64,000 bases of DNA, taken from the NCBI GenBank assembly GCA_016213105.1, contig JACRBN010000001.1, forward strand, positions 1 to 64,000, written 5' to 3'. Shown here one piece after another: positions 24,789 through 33,217 of this stretch. Under the pieces are notes generated by a model that did no database searches, was not told the DNA's origin, and saw only the letters and a list, made by a program, of their open reading frames with translations. The position numbers and the translations under genes were made by a program. Source of the stretch: Chloroflexota bacterium. GTDB lineage: Bacteria > Chloroflexota > Anaerolineae > Anaerolineales > Villigracilaceae. Within the stretch, counting starts at the first letter, position 1. Each line of letters opens with the position of its first letter.

Positions 24789-24815
24789 GTAGAGCGGGAT
24801 AAACTCCCGCTCTAC
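24789..24815. repeat. GTAGAGCGGGA palindrome between infB and rbfA
   Basis: 11-bp perfect arms (24789-24799 and 24105-equivalent right arm at 24805-24815) around TAAAC, ending 7 nt before the rbfA ATG. It could be a dispersed palindrome or a regulatory hairpin, since rbfA lacks a visible RBS. Confidence 0.65.
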
Positions 24816-24822
24816 AAAATAT

Positions 24823-25191
24823 ATGCCCTCAGGAATTCGTTTACAACGTATTGCGGATCGCATCCGCCAGGAACTCTCGGAAATGCTCATCCGCGAGTTG
24901 AGTGACCCCCGCCTGCACATGATCCACGTCACGGATGTGCGGGTCGACCGTGAACTGGCCTATGCGGATATTTACGTCTCCGCCGTGGAAGGCCAGGAAC
25001 GCAGCAAGGAAATATTGGCGGGCCTGGAGAGCGCCAGCGGATTCATCCGCCGCGCCCTGGTGAGCCGCGTGGAACTGCGGGTTTTCCCGCGCCTGCGCTT
25101 TCACTGGGACCCCACCCCCGAGCATGCCGACCACATCGAGCAGGTGTTGGCGGAATTAAGAAAGAAAAGAGAAACTCAAAAGGAGATTTAG
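24823..25191 (+). CDS. rbfA: Ribosome-binding factor A
   Basis: 122 residues with the KH-like RbfA fold (RLQRIADRIRQELSEMLIREL, DPRLHMIHVTDVRVDRELAYADIYV). It acts in late maturation of the 30S subunit and 16S rRNA 5' end processing. Its position directly after infB is conserved in bacteria. No Shine-Dalgarno sequence is visible; the preceding hairpin ends 7 nt upstream, so translation may depend on coupling or on structure. Confidence 0.93.
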   Translation: MPSGIRLQRIADRIRQELSEMLIRELSDPRLHMIHVTDVRVDRELAYADIYVSAVEGQERSKEILAGLESASGFIRRALVSRVELRVFPRLRFHWDPTPEHADHIEQVLAELRKKRETQKEI

Positions 25192-25290
25192 CGTTATACT
25201 ATTGTCACAACTGAGCGCAACGCCAGCCCTTTCAGGATGGCGATTACAATGCAAGCCCTGCTCATACCTTCCCAAATTACAAAACGCTTA

Positions 25291-25296
25291 TATAAT
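25291..25296 (+). promoter_or_regulatory. -10 box (TATAAT) of a leaderless promoter
   Basis: Consensus TATAAT ends 6 nt before the ATG at 25303; no clear -35 and no Shine-Dalgarno sequence. Confidence 0.5.
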
Positions 25297-25302
25297 CGAA
25301 CC

Positions 25303-26259
25303 ATGCCAAGTGAGATCATAACCGACATAAAACAACGACTGGCCTCGGCCAGCCGTATTGTCATTGCCTCGCACGTGCGGCCTGACGGAGATGCAATAGG
25401 GGCCCTGCTGGGCCTCGGCCTTTCCCTGCAAGATGCAGGCAAACAGGTTCAAATGATATTGGTGGATGGCTGCCCGGCTTCCTTCCGATATCTGGCTGGC
25501 AGCGACCAGATCCAAAATGCGCCGCAAGGGGAACACGACACCTTCATCACGGTCGATTGCGCAGATTTCAAGCGGGTAGGCAAGATCTTCGAGAATTTCG
25601 GCCAGCCCGACATCAACATCGATCACCACGTCACCAACGAAAAATTCGGAAAACTGAACCTGATCGAGGCAGAAGAGGTGGCCACGTCGGCCATCCTCAC
25701 CAACCACCTGCCCGAATGGGATTTGAAGATCACCCAGCCCGTGGCGGCCGCCCTGTTGACAGGCATCATCACTGACACCTTGGGCTTCCGCACCGCCAAT
25801 ACCACGCCCGAGTCCCTGCGCCAGGCCGCCAGTTTAATGGAAACCGGCGTGGACATGCCCGAGATCTACATGCGTGCACTCGTGCGCCGCTCCTTCCCCT
25901 CCGCGCGCTATTGGGGGGCGGGCCTCTCCAGCCTGGAGAGCGAACACGGGATCGTCTGGGGCACCCTGACCCTGGCCGACCGCAAGCAGGCGGGCTACGG
26001 CGGTAACGACGACGCCGACCTCATCAACATCATTTCCGCAATCGACGGCAACAAGGTTGGGATGATCTTTGTGGAACAGGCCGACCAGCACGTCAAGATT
26101 TCGTGGCGCGCCCTCGAGCCTGGCATCAATGTTTCCCCAATTGCAAAACATTTTGGAGGTGGAGGGCACGCAGCCGCCGCAGGAGCAGACATTCCAGGGG
26201 CTTTGAGCGAAATCCAGCCACTCGTACTAAAGACTACAAAAATGATGTTAAATCTCTAA
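25303..26259 (+). CDS. DHH/DHHA1 family phosphoesterase (NrnA-like)
   Basis: 318 residues from MPSEIITDIKQRL. The DHH domain has HVRPDGDAIGALLGLG (metal-binding D residues), TVDCAD and DHHVTN (the signature). The C-terminal DHHA1 domain ends with GGGGHAAAAGAD. NrnA-type enzymes degrade short RNA (nanoRNA) and pAp, and often lie between rbfA and truB as here. The start is chosen because the upstream 22 codons contain the TATAAT box; the mRNA is probably leaderless. Confidence 0.9.
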   Translation: MPSEIITDIKQRLASASRIVIASHVRPDGDAIGALLGLGLSLQDAGKQVQMILVDGCPASFRYLAGSDQIQNAPQGEHDTFITVDCADFKRVGKIFENFGQPDINIDHHVTNEKFGKLNLIEAEEVATSAILTNHLPEWDLKITQPVAAALLTGIITDTLGFRTANTTPESLRQAASLMETGVDMPEIYMRALVRRSFPSARYWGAGLSSLESEHGIVWGTLTLADRKQAGYGGNDDADLINIISAIDGNKVGMIFVEQADQHVKISWRALEPGINVSPIAKHFGGGGHAAAAGADIPGALSEIQPLVLKTTKMMLNL

Positions 26260-26318
26260 GGAAAAAATAAGACAAATGTGTCATAATTGTCTAAATCATA
26301 TGCAAGGAGGAATGTAAG

Positions 26319-27242
26319 ATGAATAGTCAGGATGTCAAGAACGCCATATCGGGCGTTCTCGTTGTGGACAAGCCGGTTGGCATGACCTCACACGATGTCG
26401 TGCAGGTCATACGAAACGGCACAAGCCTAAGACGCGCGGGTCACACCGGCACATTGGATCCACGCGCTTCAGGCGTATTGGTAATTCTGGTTGGCCCGGC
26501 TGTGCGTTTGAGCGAGTACGTCTCCGCTTCGGACAAACGCTATCAGGCCATCATCCGCCTGGGTTCCACGACCGACACCTTCGATGCGGATGGGCGCTTT
26601 ACCCGCAGCAACGTCCCGGTCAATGTTACGGAAGCCCAGTTCGAGGAAGTGCTCAAATCCTTTATTGGCGAGATCGAGCAGACTCCTCCCCCCTATTCCG
26701 CTGTGAAGGTGCAGGGCCGCAAGGCGTATGAAATGGCGCGTCAGGGCGAGGAAGTGGATCTGACCCCGCGCAAGATCCAGGTGCATCACCTCGAAGTGCT
26801 CGAATGGGCGCCCCCCGAAGTGGTGGTGGATGTGCACTGCTCCTCAGGCACCTACGTGCGCTCGCTGGCCAATGACCTGGGCGAAAAGCTCGGCTGCGGC
26901 GCGTACCTCGTGGGCCTGCGCCGCACCAAGAGCGGCCGCTTCAGCCTGCGCGATGCCGTGCCGCTGCGCAAACTGCAGGAGGCCTTCACCGCGGGCAACT
27001 GGTACCAGTACCTGATCCCCGCCGCCGAAGCCCTCGGCGACTGGCCCGCCGTCGAACTCAGCCCCGATGAAGTCGAAGCTGTGCGCCACGGACACCGCGT
27101 CAAGGTCAAGGAAGGCAACACCGAGGCCAAGGTGCGCGGAGTCAGCACCCAGGGCGAACTGGTGGCGCTCATGGAGCTTGCCACTGCCGAAGATGGCTCC
27201 TCCGAGTGGCAGCCCAAAAAAGTCTTTTTCACCTCGGACTAA
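26319..27242 (+). CDS. truB: tRNA pseudouridine-55 synthase TruB
   Basis: 307 residues. It converts U55 to pseudouridine in the T-loop of tRNAs. The catalytic aspartate lies in HTGTLDPRASGVLVI; other motifs are DKPVGMTSHDVV, YQAIIRLG and SSGTYVRSLANDLG. The ATG has AAGGAGG 8 nt upstream, and a CATAAT box at 26282-26287 may give a separate transcript. A clear terminator follows, so truB ends the translation-factor unit. Confidence 0.95.
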   Translation: MNSQDVKNAISGVLVVDKPVGMTSHDVVQVIRNGTSLRRAGHTGTLDPRASGVLVILVGPAVRLSEYVSASDKRYQAIIRLGSTTDTFDADGRFTRSNVPVNVTEAQFEEVLKSFIGEIEQTPPPYSAVKVQGRKAYEMARQGEEVDLTPRKIQVHHLEVLEWAPPEVVVDVHCSSGTYVRSLANDLGEKLGCGAYLVGLRRTKSGRFSLRDAVPLRKLQEAFTAGNWYQYLIPAAEALGDWPAVELSPDEVEAVRHGHRVKVKEGNTEAKVRGVSTQGELVALMELATAEDGSSEWQPKKVFFTSD

Positions 27243-27250
27243 CACAGACC

Positions 27251-27277
27251 AGCCGCCGTTACCGGCGGCTGATTTTT
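27251..27277 (+). terminator. Rho-independent terminator after truB
   Basis: AGCCGCCG / CGGCGGCT stem (8 bp), TTAC loop, followed by GATTTTTAT. Confidence 0.85.
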
Positions 27278-27365
27278 ATCATCCCACACGGAACGTTCCG
27301 AAGGCTCCCAATACCGGGCCTGCTTCATCCAACCTTCGGGACAATGTTAATCACACCCATTCTCC

Positions 27366-28280
27366 ATGCGACATTATCGTTCCCTCAACGAAGTCTCCCT
27401 GCAGCACTCCCACCTGACCATCGGTGTTTTCGACGGTGTCCATCGCGGACACCGGGAGATCATCCAACTGGTCGCGGCGGACTCCCCTTCCGTGGTGATG
27501 ACCTTCACCCCGCATCCCGCCAATGTGCTCAGCGGTCACGAGATCAAATGCCTGACCACGCCCGACGAGCGCGCGGAGTTGCTGGGCGCCTTGGGCGTGG
27601 ACGTAGTCATCACCGAGCCGTTCACGCGCGAGCTGGCGGCGGTTTCCGCTTACGAGTTCATGGCGCGTCTCAAGCGCCACCTCGGGCTGGAACGTCTGCT
27701 CATCGGCTATGACTTCGCGCTGGGCAGGGGACGCGAGGGCAATGCGGCGCGTTTGACGGAAATCGGCCAGGAGCTGGGATTCACCGTCGAGGTGGTGCCA
27801 GCCGTCGGGGACGAGAGCGGGGTCATCTCCTCGACCGAGATCCGCAAATTGGTCTCGCTGGGAGACGTCGCCGCCGCCGCCGACCTGCTCGGGCATCCGT
27901 ATCAGATTGGCGGACCCGTCATCCACGGCGACCATCGCGGACGCACCATCGGCTTCCCCACCGCCAACATCGAGTATCCCGCGCGGAAGGTTCTGCCCGC
28001 CAACGGCATCTACGCCTGCTGGGCCTGGCTGGGAAACGAACGCACCCCCGCCGCCATCAACGTGGGCCTGCGCCCGACCGTGAAGGCTGACCAAGCCGTG
28101 CCCAACGTGGAAGCCTACCTGCTCGATTTCGACCGTGACATCTACGGCCAGTTCTTGAAACTCGAGTTTGTGGCCCGCCTGCGCGACGAGCTCAAATTCG
28201 ACTCGCTGGAGGCGCTGATCGAGCAGATGCGCGGGGATGTGGAAAAGACCCGTCAAATCCTGGCATCCAACGACTCCTGA
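27366..28280 (+). CDS. ribF: Bifunctional riboflavin kinase/FAD synthetase RibF
   Basis: 304 residues. The N-terminal FAD synthetase half has the nucleotidyltransferase motif GVFDGVHRGHREII and SSTEIRKLVSLGD. The C-terminal riboflavin kinase half has GDHRGRTIGFPTANIEY and INVGLRPT. Together they make FMN and FAD from riboflavin. It is the last gene of the conserved block and is followed by a strong terminator. No Shine-Dalgarno sequence is seen directly before the ATG. Confidence 0.95.
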   Translation: MRHYRSLNEVSLQHSHLTIGVFDGVHRGHREIIQLVAADSPSVVMTFTPHPANVLSGHEIKCLTTPDERAELLGALGVDVVITEPFTRELAAVSAYEFMARLKRHLGLERLLIGYDFALGRGREGNAARLTEIGQELGFTVEVVPAVGDESGVISSTEIRKLVSLGDVAAAADLLGHPYQIGGPVIHGDHRGRTIGFPTANIEYPARKVLPANGIYACWAWLGNERTPAAINVGLRPTVKADQAVPNVEAYLLDFDRDIYGQFLKLEFVARLRDELKFDSLEALIEQMRGDVEKTRQILASNDS

Positions 28281-28307
28281 CATTGGAAAGATCGCTAAAG
28301 TCGAATG

Positions 28308-28335
28308 AACGCCCCGTTGACGAACGGGGCGTTTT
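28308..28335 (+). terminator. Rho-independent terminator after ribF
   Basis: AACGCCCCGTT / AACGGGGCGTT stem (11 bp), GACG loop, then TTTTG. Confidence 0.9.
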
Positions 28336-28371
28336 GCTGTAAAGTAGCCAAAACCTTTCAAGGATGGGTAT

Positions 28372-28962
28372 ATGGATCCTCACTTTCCCCAAAATCTGCC
28401 GCAAGCCCGCACGGAAGAATCTCACCCCGAAATCACAAAACGCGATCTGGACCCCAACTTTACGTCGCCGCAGGCCGAGCAGGCCATGCAAAGCATCGGG
28501 GTGCAAAAAGCCTATAAAAACGCGGGCTCCCAATTCTATTGGATCGCGGGCCTGTCGCTGGTCAATACGCTGACGCAGGTCTTCAACGTCGGCTTTTACT
28601 TCGTGGCGGGCCTGGGCATTACGCAATTGATCGATGGGCTGGCCTTCCTGTTCGCGGAAGATTCCCCCGAGCTGCGCGGGATTCTTCTCGGCGTCGGCCT
28701 GTTCTTGGACTTCGGCATCCTGGCCATGATCGCGCTGCTGGGCTACCTGGCCACGCGCGGATATGTCTGGCCGGTCATCACGGGGATGGTTTTCTATGCC
28801 CTGGATGCGCTGCTGGTCGGCCTGCTCTTCAGGGACTTCATGGGGCTGATCTTTCACCTGTTCTTCCTTTGGCAGATATGGAACGCTTTGCGCGCCCTGC
28901 GCTATTGGAGGAACCTGGGGCAGAAGCCAACCGATGTTCCGCAAAACATCGGAACCCCCTGA
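28372..28962 (+). CDS. Small integral membrane protein, function unknown
   Basis: 196 residues. The first 55 are polar and probably cytoplasmic. Four hydrophobic segments follow: about 58-85 (WIAGLSLVNTLTQVFNVGFY), 100-128 (GILLGVGLFLDFGILAMIAL), 132-150 (YVWPVITGMVFYALDALLVG) and 152-175 (FMGLIFHLFFLWQIW). The C-terminus is polar. No enzymatic motif is recognised. AAGGATGG precedes the ATG, and the gene stands alone between terminators. Confidence 0.8.
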   Translation: MDPHFPQNLPQARTEESHPEITKRDLDPNFTSPQAEQAMQSIGVQKAYKNAGSQFYWIAGLSLVNTLTQVFNVGFYFVAGLGITQLIDGLAFLFAEDSPELRGILLGVGLFLDFGILAMIALLGYLATRGYVWPVITGMVFYALDALLVGLLFRDFMGLIFHLFFLWQIWNALRALRYWRNLGQKPTDVPQNIGTP

Positions 28963-29013
28963 CCTGTATCCGTTGTTGATCGTTTCATCAATTACCAGAG
29001 AGGCGGAGAAATT

Positions 29014-29580
29014 ATGAAATCTCGATTCGCGATCATGATTTGGCTGCTTGTCATCAGCGCCTGTTCAGCACCTCAAGTGACGCCAACACAAAATCCGCAG
29101 GAAGAAGCAACCGCAAGCGTAGTTGCCTACCCACAGGATGAACCCACCATCATCCCCACCGCAACCATGACCGACCAAGAGGTATTCGATGCCTGTGCCG
29201 AAACCATTAGGGCGTATGCCGCCAGTGATCGCTGCACCAACTGGGATGAATATCGGCAGCTCTTCTCACCGAAAAGCGGTGAATACAATACCACGCCAAA
29301 TCCAGAAAATTCAATTTATTGCTATGAGGTCGAGTCTGCCGAAGTGGTCAGGATATTGACCGCCGAAGAATGGTGGAACAAGGAAAACCCAGGGCGTGAG
29401 ATGCCCAAGGCTGCCCAGCCAGAATATCCTGGAGAACGCGTTTTCTATGTGGAAATCATGCCAAAGTTCAAGCCAGACATCACACCCATCCCGCCTCGTG
29501 AGTCTGGCAGTCTCAACAGATTTCTGATGTGGATGCTTCCCGAAAATGGGAAATGCCTGATACGAGACTACGGCTGGTGA
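29014..29580 (+). CDS. Lipoprotein, copy 1 of a tandem triplet
   Basis: 188 residues with a signal and lipobox (LLVISACS). After a short linker comes a shared block: YPQDEPTIIPTATMTDQ, FDACAETI, SPKSGEYN and a C-terminal MLPENGKCLIRDYGW. AGGCGGAG precedes the start. It is the most divergent of three adjacent paralogues. The conserved cysteines in the mature part may form disulfides outside the cell. Function unknown. Confidence 0.8.
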   Translation: MKSRFAIMIWLLVISACSAPQVTPTQNPQEEATASVVAYPQDEPTIIPTATMTDQEVFDACAETIRAYAASDRCTNWDEYRQLFSPKSGEYNTTPNPENSIYCYEVESAEVVRILTAEEWWNKENPGREMPKAAQPEYPGERVFYVEIMPKFKPDITPIPPRESGSLNRFLMWMLPENGKCLIRDYGW

Positions 29581-29592
29581 GAAAATGAAAAG
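29524..29592 (+). repeat. 69-bp direct repeat, copy 1 (lipoprotein gene junction)
   Basis: The 69 bp spanning the end of lipoprotein 1 and the start of lipoprotein 2 are identical to 30068-30136, 544 bp further on. Confidence 0.95.
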
Positions 29593-30124
29593 GGTCTTTC
29601 TTGTTACGATTGCGTTATTGGTCATCAGCGCCTGTTCAGCGCCTCAAAGCACATCGGTGGCAGGTGAACCCACCCCCATTGCCTACCCGCAGGATGAACC
29701 TACCATCACACCCACCGCCGCCATAACCGATCAACAGGTATTCAATGCCTGTGTCGAGACCATCACAAAATTCATGCAATCCAATCCATGTAAAGATTGG
29801 GATGCCTATCACGCGCTGTTTTCAACGAAAAGCTATGGATACAACGCAACCCCAATGGCAGAAAATGATCCGGCCTGTGATATGAAAGAGTCAGTGAAGA
29901 TCTTGCAGATTTTGACCGTCGAAGAGTGGTGGCGCATGGAAAATAACGGCAAAGACCTGCCAGAAGCAGCCCAACCAAACCTGCCTGGTGAACGGGTATT
30001 TTTTGTCAAAGTAGAAACAACCTGGCGTCCCGGCGTAGTGCCGCCTAGCCAAAACCCTGGAACAATGCTGATGTGGATGCTTCCCGAAAATGGGAAATGC
30101 CTGATACGAGACTACGGCTGGTGA
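29585..30124 (+). CDS. Lipoprotein, copy 2 of a tandem triplet
   Basis: 179 residues, signal MKRVFLVTIALLVISACS with lipobox. It shares with copy 3 most of its length (ETITKFM, NPCKDWDAYH, NDPACDMKESVKILQIL, WRMENNGKDLP). It ends in the same MLPENGKCLIRDYGW as copy 1. It begins 4 nt after copy 1, so the genes are co-transcribed and translationally linked. Function unknown. Confidence 0.8.
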   Translation: MKRVFLVTIALLVISACSAPQSTSVAGEPTPIAYPQDEPTITPTAAITDQQVFNACVETITKFMQSNPCKDWDAYHALFSTKSYGYNATPMAENDPACDMKESVKILQILTVEEWWRMENNGKDLPEAAQPNLPGERVFFVKVETTWRPGVVPPSQNPGTMLMWMLPENGKCLIRDYGW

Positions 30125-30136
30125 GAAAATGAAAAG
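30068..30136 (+). repeat. 69-bp direct repeat, copy 2
   Basis: Identical to 29524-29592; covers the junction of lipoproteins 2 and 3. Points to recent tandem duplication or gene conversion. Confidence 0.95.
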
Positions 30137-30674
30137 ACTTATCTCCCTTTTTGTGGCCCTGTTGCTTGTCATCAGCGCCTGTTCAACGTCTCAAAGCACA
30201 TCGGTGCAAGATGAACTCCCCCCCTTTGCCTACCCGCAGGATGAGCCTGCCATAATCCCCACCGCCACCATGACCGACCAACAGATATTCGATGCCTGCG
30301 CCGAGACCATCACAAAATTCATGAAATCCAACCCGTGCAAGGATTGGGATGCCTATCACACGCTGCTTTCAACGAAAAGCGGTTATTACAAGGCAACCCC
30401 GATGGCAGAAAATGATCCAGCCTGTGATATGAAAGAGTCGGTGAAGATCTTGCAGATCTTGCCAGTCGAAGACTGGTGGCAAATGGAAAATAACGGCAAA
30501 GACCTGCCAGGAGACCTCCACCCCATTCAGCCCGGGGAACTGGTATTTTTTGTCAAAGTAGAAACGACCTGGCGTCCTCATCCTGGCATAGTTCCACCCA
30601 CCATTGATAGCACGATCATGCGAATGCTTCCAGAAAATGGGAAATGCCTGATACGAACATTTGGTTCGGGATAA
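30129..30674 (+). CDS. Lipoprotein, copy 3 of a tandem triplet
   Basis: 181 residues with signal and lipobox (LLLVISACS). It is closely similar to copy 2 over the central block. Its C-terminus differs (MLPENGKCLIRTFGSG), as expected for the last unit of a tandem array. It begins 4 nt after copy 2 and ends before a terminator. Function unknown. Confidence 0.8.
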   Translation: MKRLISLFVALLLVISACSTSQSTSVQDELPPFAYPQDEPAIIPTATMTDQQIFDACAETITKFMKSNPCKDWDAYHTLLSTKSGYYKATPMAENDPACDMKESVKILQILPVEDWWQMENNGKDLPGDLHPIQPGELVFFVKVETTWRPHPGIVPPTIDSTIMRMLPENGKCLIRTFGSG

Positions 30675-30686
30675 AAAACATACTCC

Positions 30687-30719
30687 ACGCCCGAGGTAAT
30701 CACGCCTCGGGCGTTTTCA
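30687..30719 (+). terminator. Rho-independent terminator after lipoprotein triplet
   Basis: ACGCCCGAGG / CCTCGGGCGT stem (10 bp), 8-nt loop, then TTTTCATT. Confidence 0.9.
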
Positions 30720-30723
30720 TTGT

Positions 30724-30729
30724 TATAAT
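30724..30729 (+). promoter_or_regulatory. -10 box (TATAAT) upstream of ThyX-like gene
   Basis: Consensus -10 just after the terminator; no good -35 is visible. It leaves a leader of about 23 nt with AGAGGAG. Confidence 0.45.
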
Positions 30730-30758
30730 CCCTGCGACTTACCCAGAGGAGCCTCCCC

Positions 30759-32204
30759 ATGCCCGAGAGACAAATTTATCTGTTATCCCCCAAACAGCTT
30801 TCCCCCGAGACCATCGCCGTGGCCTTTGCCAAGACCTCGCGCTCGCCCGAATCCTTCCGGGACATCGCCGCCGAGTTGAGCGACGAGAAGTCGGCGCAAT
30901 TCCACGAGAAGTGGGTCGTGGGCTATGGTCACGCCTCGGTGGCCGAACATGCCGTGCTGCACATCGCCTTCGAGAACGTCTCGCGCATGGCGGTCGAATC
31001 CATCGAAAGCAATCGGCTGGCCTCCTACACGGAAAAGTCCACCCGCTACCAGAAATGGGACGGCGACGCCTTCAGCGTCCCGCCTGAACTGGAAGGTCAT
31101 CCGCTCAAAGAGGAATTCGTCCAGACCGTGCGGATGCTCTTCCAAACCTACGCCGACTCGCTGGCCCCCGTCCGCGCATTGGTGGAGCAGCGCGCCCCGC
31201 GCCGCGAAAACGAAAAGGACGAGGCCTGGGACCGTCGCATCCGTTCGCAGTACGTCGACTCGTGCCGCTTCCTGCTGCCCGCCGCCGCGCTGGCCAATGT
31301 GGGCATGACCGCCAACGCGCGCGTGCTGGAAAGCGCCATCCGCAAGATGCTGTCGCATCCGCTGGCCGAGGTGCGCCAGATCGGCGCGACCCTGCGCGAG
31401 ACGGCTAAAGCCGAGGTGCCCACCCTGGTCAAATATGCGGACGCGGTGCCGTATCTGATCGAGACAACAAAAGACCTTTACCACAGAGCACACAGAGAAC
31501 ACGGAGAAAAACAAAAAAACTCTGTGGACTCGGTGCCCTCCGTGGTGAATGATGAATGGTGCAACCTGGTTCATTTTGACCAGGATGCCGAGAAAAAGAT
31601 TTTAGCAGCAGCGCTGTATCGTTTTGGCGAAATGTCCTTTGCAGATGCACTGGCTTTCATTCAATCGCTTGCTGATGATGAACGAATCAAACTTGCCGAG
31701 TCCCTGCTCGGACGGCTGGGCAAATTCGACGAGCCGCTGCGTGAGCTGGAATATGCGGCCTATACCTTCGACCTGGTCATGGATCAGGGCGCATACGCCG
31801 AGTTCAAGCGTCACCGCATGATGACGCAGACGCCGCAATTGCTGACCGCCCGCCTCGGTTACGCCACGCCGCGCCTCATCAGCGAGGCGGGTTTCGAAGA
31901 CCGCTATCACGCCGCGATGGAGCAGGCCGCGCAGACCTACGAAAAACTGCACGCCTTCGACCCGCACGTCGCGCAATACGTCGTGCCAAACGGTTTCAAC
32001 CGCCGCGTGCTGGCCGAATTCAATTTGCGCTCGGCCTATCACTTCTGCCAGCTGCGCGCCGCCTCCAACGCGCATTTCTCGATCCGCAAGATCGCCCAGC
32101 GCGTGTATGAGGATCTGGCGCGCGTCCACCCGCTGTTGACCCGATCCATGCGCCTGCCCGAAGAGCCCTGGCAAAGCGTGGAAGAAAATTACTTCACGGC
32201 ATGA
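30759..32204 (+). CDS. Double ThyX-like protein (flavin-dependent thymidylate synthase family)
   Basis: 481 residues, about twice a normal ThyX (about 220-250). The first half has VVGYGHASVAEHAVLHIAFE and a ThyX-like motif NRLASYTEKSTRY. The second half has a second motif, KRHRMMTQTPQ. ThyX makes dTMP from dUMP using FAD and methylene-folate. Long proteins of this type exist in several phyla and their activity is less certain. Residues 241-265, at the middle, are encoded by a dispersed repeat (HRAHREHGEKQKNSVDSV). RBS AGAGGAG. The stop overlaps the next gene by 4 nt. Confidence 0.8.
   Translation: MPERQIYLLSPKQLSPETIAVAFAKTSRSPESFRDIAAELSDEKSAQFHEKWVVGYGHASVAEHAVLHIAFENVSRMAVESIESNRLASYTEKSTRYQKWDGDAFSVPPELEGHPLKEEFVQTVRMLFQTYADSLAPVRALVEQRAPRRENEKDEAWDRRIRSQYVDSCRFLLPAAALANVGMTANARVLESAIRKMLSHPLAEVRQIGATLRETAKAEVPTLVKYADAVPYLIETTKDLYHRAHREHGEKQKNSVDSVPSVVNDEWCNLVHFDQDAEKKILAAALYRFGEMSFADALAFIQSLADDERIKLAESLLGRLGKFDEPLRELEYAAYTFDLVMDQGAYAEFKRHRMMTQTPQLLTARLGYATPRLISEAGFEDRYHAAMEQAAQTYEKLHAFDPHVAQYVVPNGFNRRVLAEFNLRSAYHFCQLRAASNAHFSIRKIAQRVYEDLARVHPLLTRSMRLPEEPWQSVEENYFTA
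31481..31549. repeat. CCACAGAG..CTCTGTGG-type repeat inside ThyX-like gene
   Basis: Starts CCACAGAGCACACAGAGAAC and ends TGCCCTCCGTGGTGAA. The intergenic element at 55968-56037 has the same build (AACCACTGAGCCACG ... CGTCTCCGTGGTTCAA). It lies at the midpoint between the two ThyX-like halves, in-frame. Confidence 0.7.
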
Positions 32205-33130
32205 AACGCGCCCTGCTCCTCCTGGCCTTGTTTCTGACCGCCTGCGCCCCCCCAGCGGATTCGACCTCCGCGCCTGTCACCCTCGTCCCCTACTCGACCC
32301 ACACCCCCGCCCCAACCCTGCCCTGGACATCGGGCCTGGTGACCGCTTCGGCGGCATTGCCCTCGCCCACGCCTTTCGTCTACACTGTGGGACAGGGTGA
32401 TACGATGGGCGGCATCGCCCTGAAATTCAACGTCAAGATCGAAGACTTGCAGGCCGCCAACCCCGATGTCTCACCCAACAGCATGTCGGTGGGCCAGGTG
32501 CTCAAGATTCCCAGCGACCCCGAGAATCCCTCGGGAGAGCCGACGCCGCAGCCTGCCCCGTTCCGCGTGGAACAGACCGCCTGTCACCCCAGCGCAGACG
32601 GCGGGATGTGGTGCTTCGTGCTGGCCCGCAACGATTCCTCCACCGCGCTCGAAAACGTCAGCGCGCAGGTCACGTTGACCGACGCCAGCGGAAATCAACT
32701 CGCCAGCCAGCCCGCGCTGCTGCCGCTGAATATCCTGCCAGCGAACACCTCCCTGCCGCTGACGGTTTTCTTCGCCCCACCCATCCCCGCGGATGCGCGT
32801 CCGCAGGTGCAAATTCTGACCGCGATCCAGCTTCAGCCTGGGGATGCGCGCTACCTGCCCGCCTCGACGCAAAACGTCCTCGTGCAGGTGGATTGGAACG
32901 GTCGCAGCGCCCAAGTCAATGGACAGATTTTCCTGCCCGCCGAATCAAAAGCCGCCGCGTCCGTTTGGGTGGCCGCGACGGCATATGATGAGTTGGGTCA
33001 GGTGCTGGGAGTCCGCCGCTGGGAGGGGGGCGCGATTCCGCCTGGGACGAGTCTGCCGTTCGCCATGACGGTATCCAGCCTGGGCGGGGAGATTGCCAGG
33101 GTGGAAGTCGTGGTCGAAGCAAGACCTTAA
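32201..33130 (+). CDS. LysM-domain lipoprotein
   Basis: 309 residues. Signal and lipobox (LLALFLTAC) are followed by a TP-rich linker. A LysM domain lies at about residues 62-110 (YTVGQGDTMGGIALKFNVKI, NPNSMSVGQVLKIP-like), which binds peptidoglycan-type glycans. A C-terminal beta-sandwich of FxLYD type follows (VTLTDASGNQLASQPALLPL). It probably sits on the outer face of the cytoplasmic membrane. It overlaps the ThyX-like gene by ATGA, although no functional link is evident. Confidence 0.87.
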   Translation: MKRALLLLALFLTACAPPADSTSAPVTLVPYSTHTPAPTLPWTSGLVTASAALPSPTPFVYTVGQGDTMGGIALKFNVKIEDLQAANPDVSPNSMSVGQVLKIPSDPENPSGEPTPQPAPFRVEQTACHPSADGGMWCFVLARNDSSTALENVSAQVTLTDASGNQLASQPALLPLNILPANTSLPLTVFFAPPIPADARPQVQILTAIQLQPGDARYLPASTQNVLVQVDWNGRSAQVNGQIFLPAESKAAASVWVAATAYDELGQVLGVRRWEGGAIPPGTSLPFAMTVSSLGGEIARVEVVVEARP

Positions 33131-33154
33131 CCCACCCCCTCCACCCTTCGGGCA

Positions 33155-33200
33155 CCTCCCCCATTTTTCCGCCTGAAGTTCGGCGGAAAAATGGGGGAGG
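33155..33200. terminator. Perfect 19-bp inverted repeat, bidirectional terminator or repeat
   Basis: CCTCCCCCATTTTTCCGCC and its exact complement around an 8-nt loop, between convergent genes. Outer sequence (CACCCCC / GGGTGGGGG) extends the pairing imperfectly. Confidence 0.75.
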
Positions 33201-33217
33201 ACGGGTGGGGGCTGGGG

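Noticed and set aside
27242-27366. FMN riboswitch upstream of ribF
   Set aside because: The gap holds only the truB terminator and lacks the conserved FMN-aptamer core.
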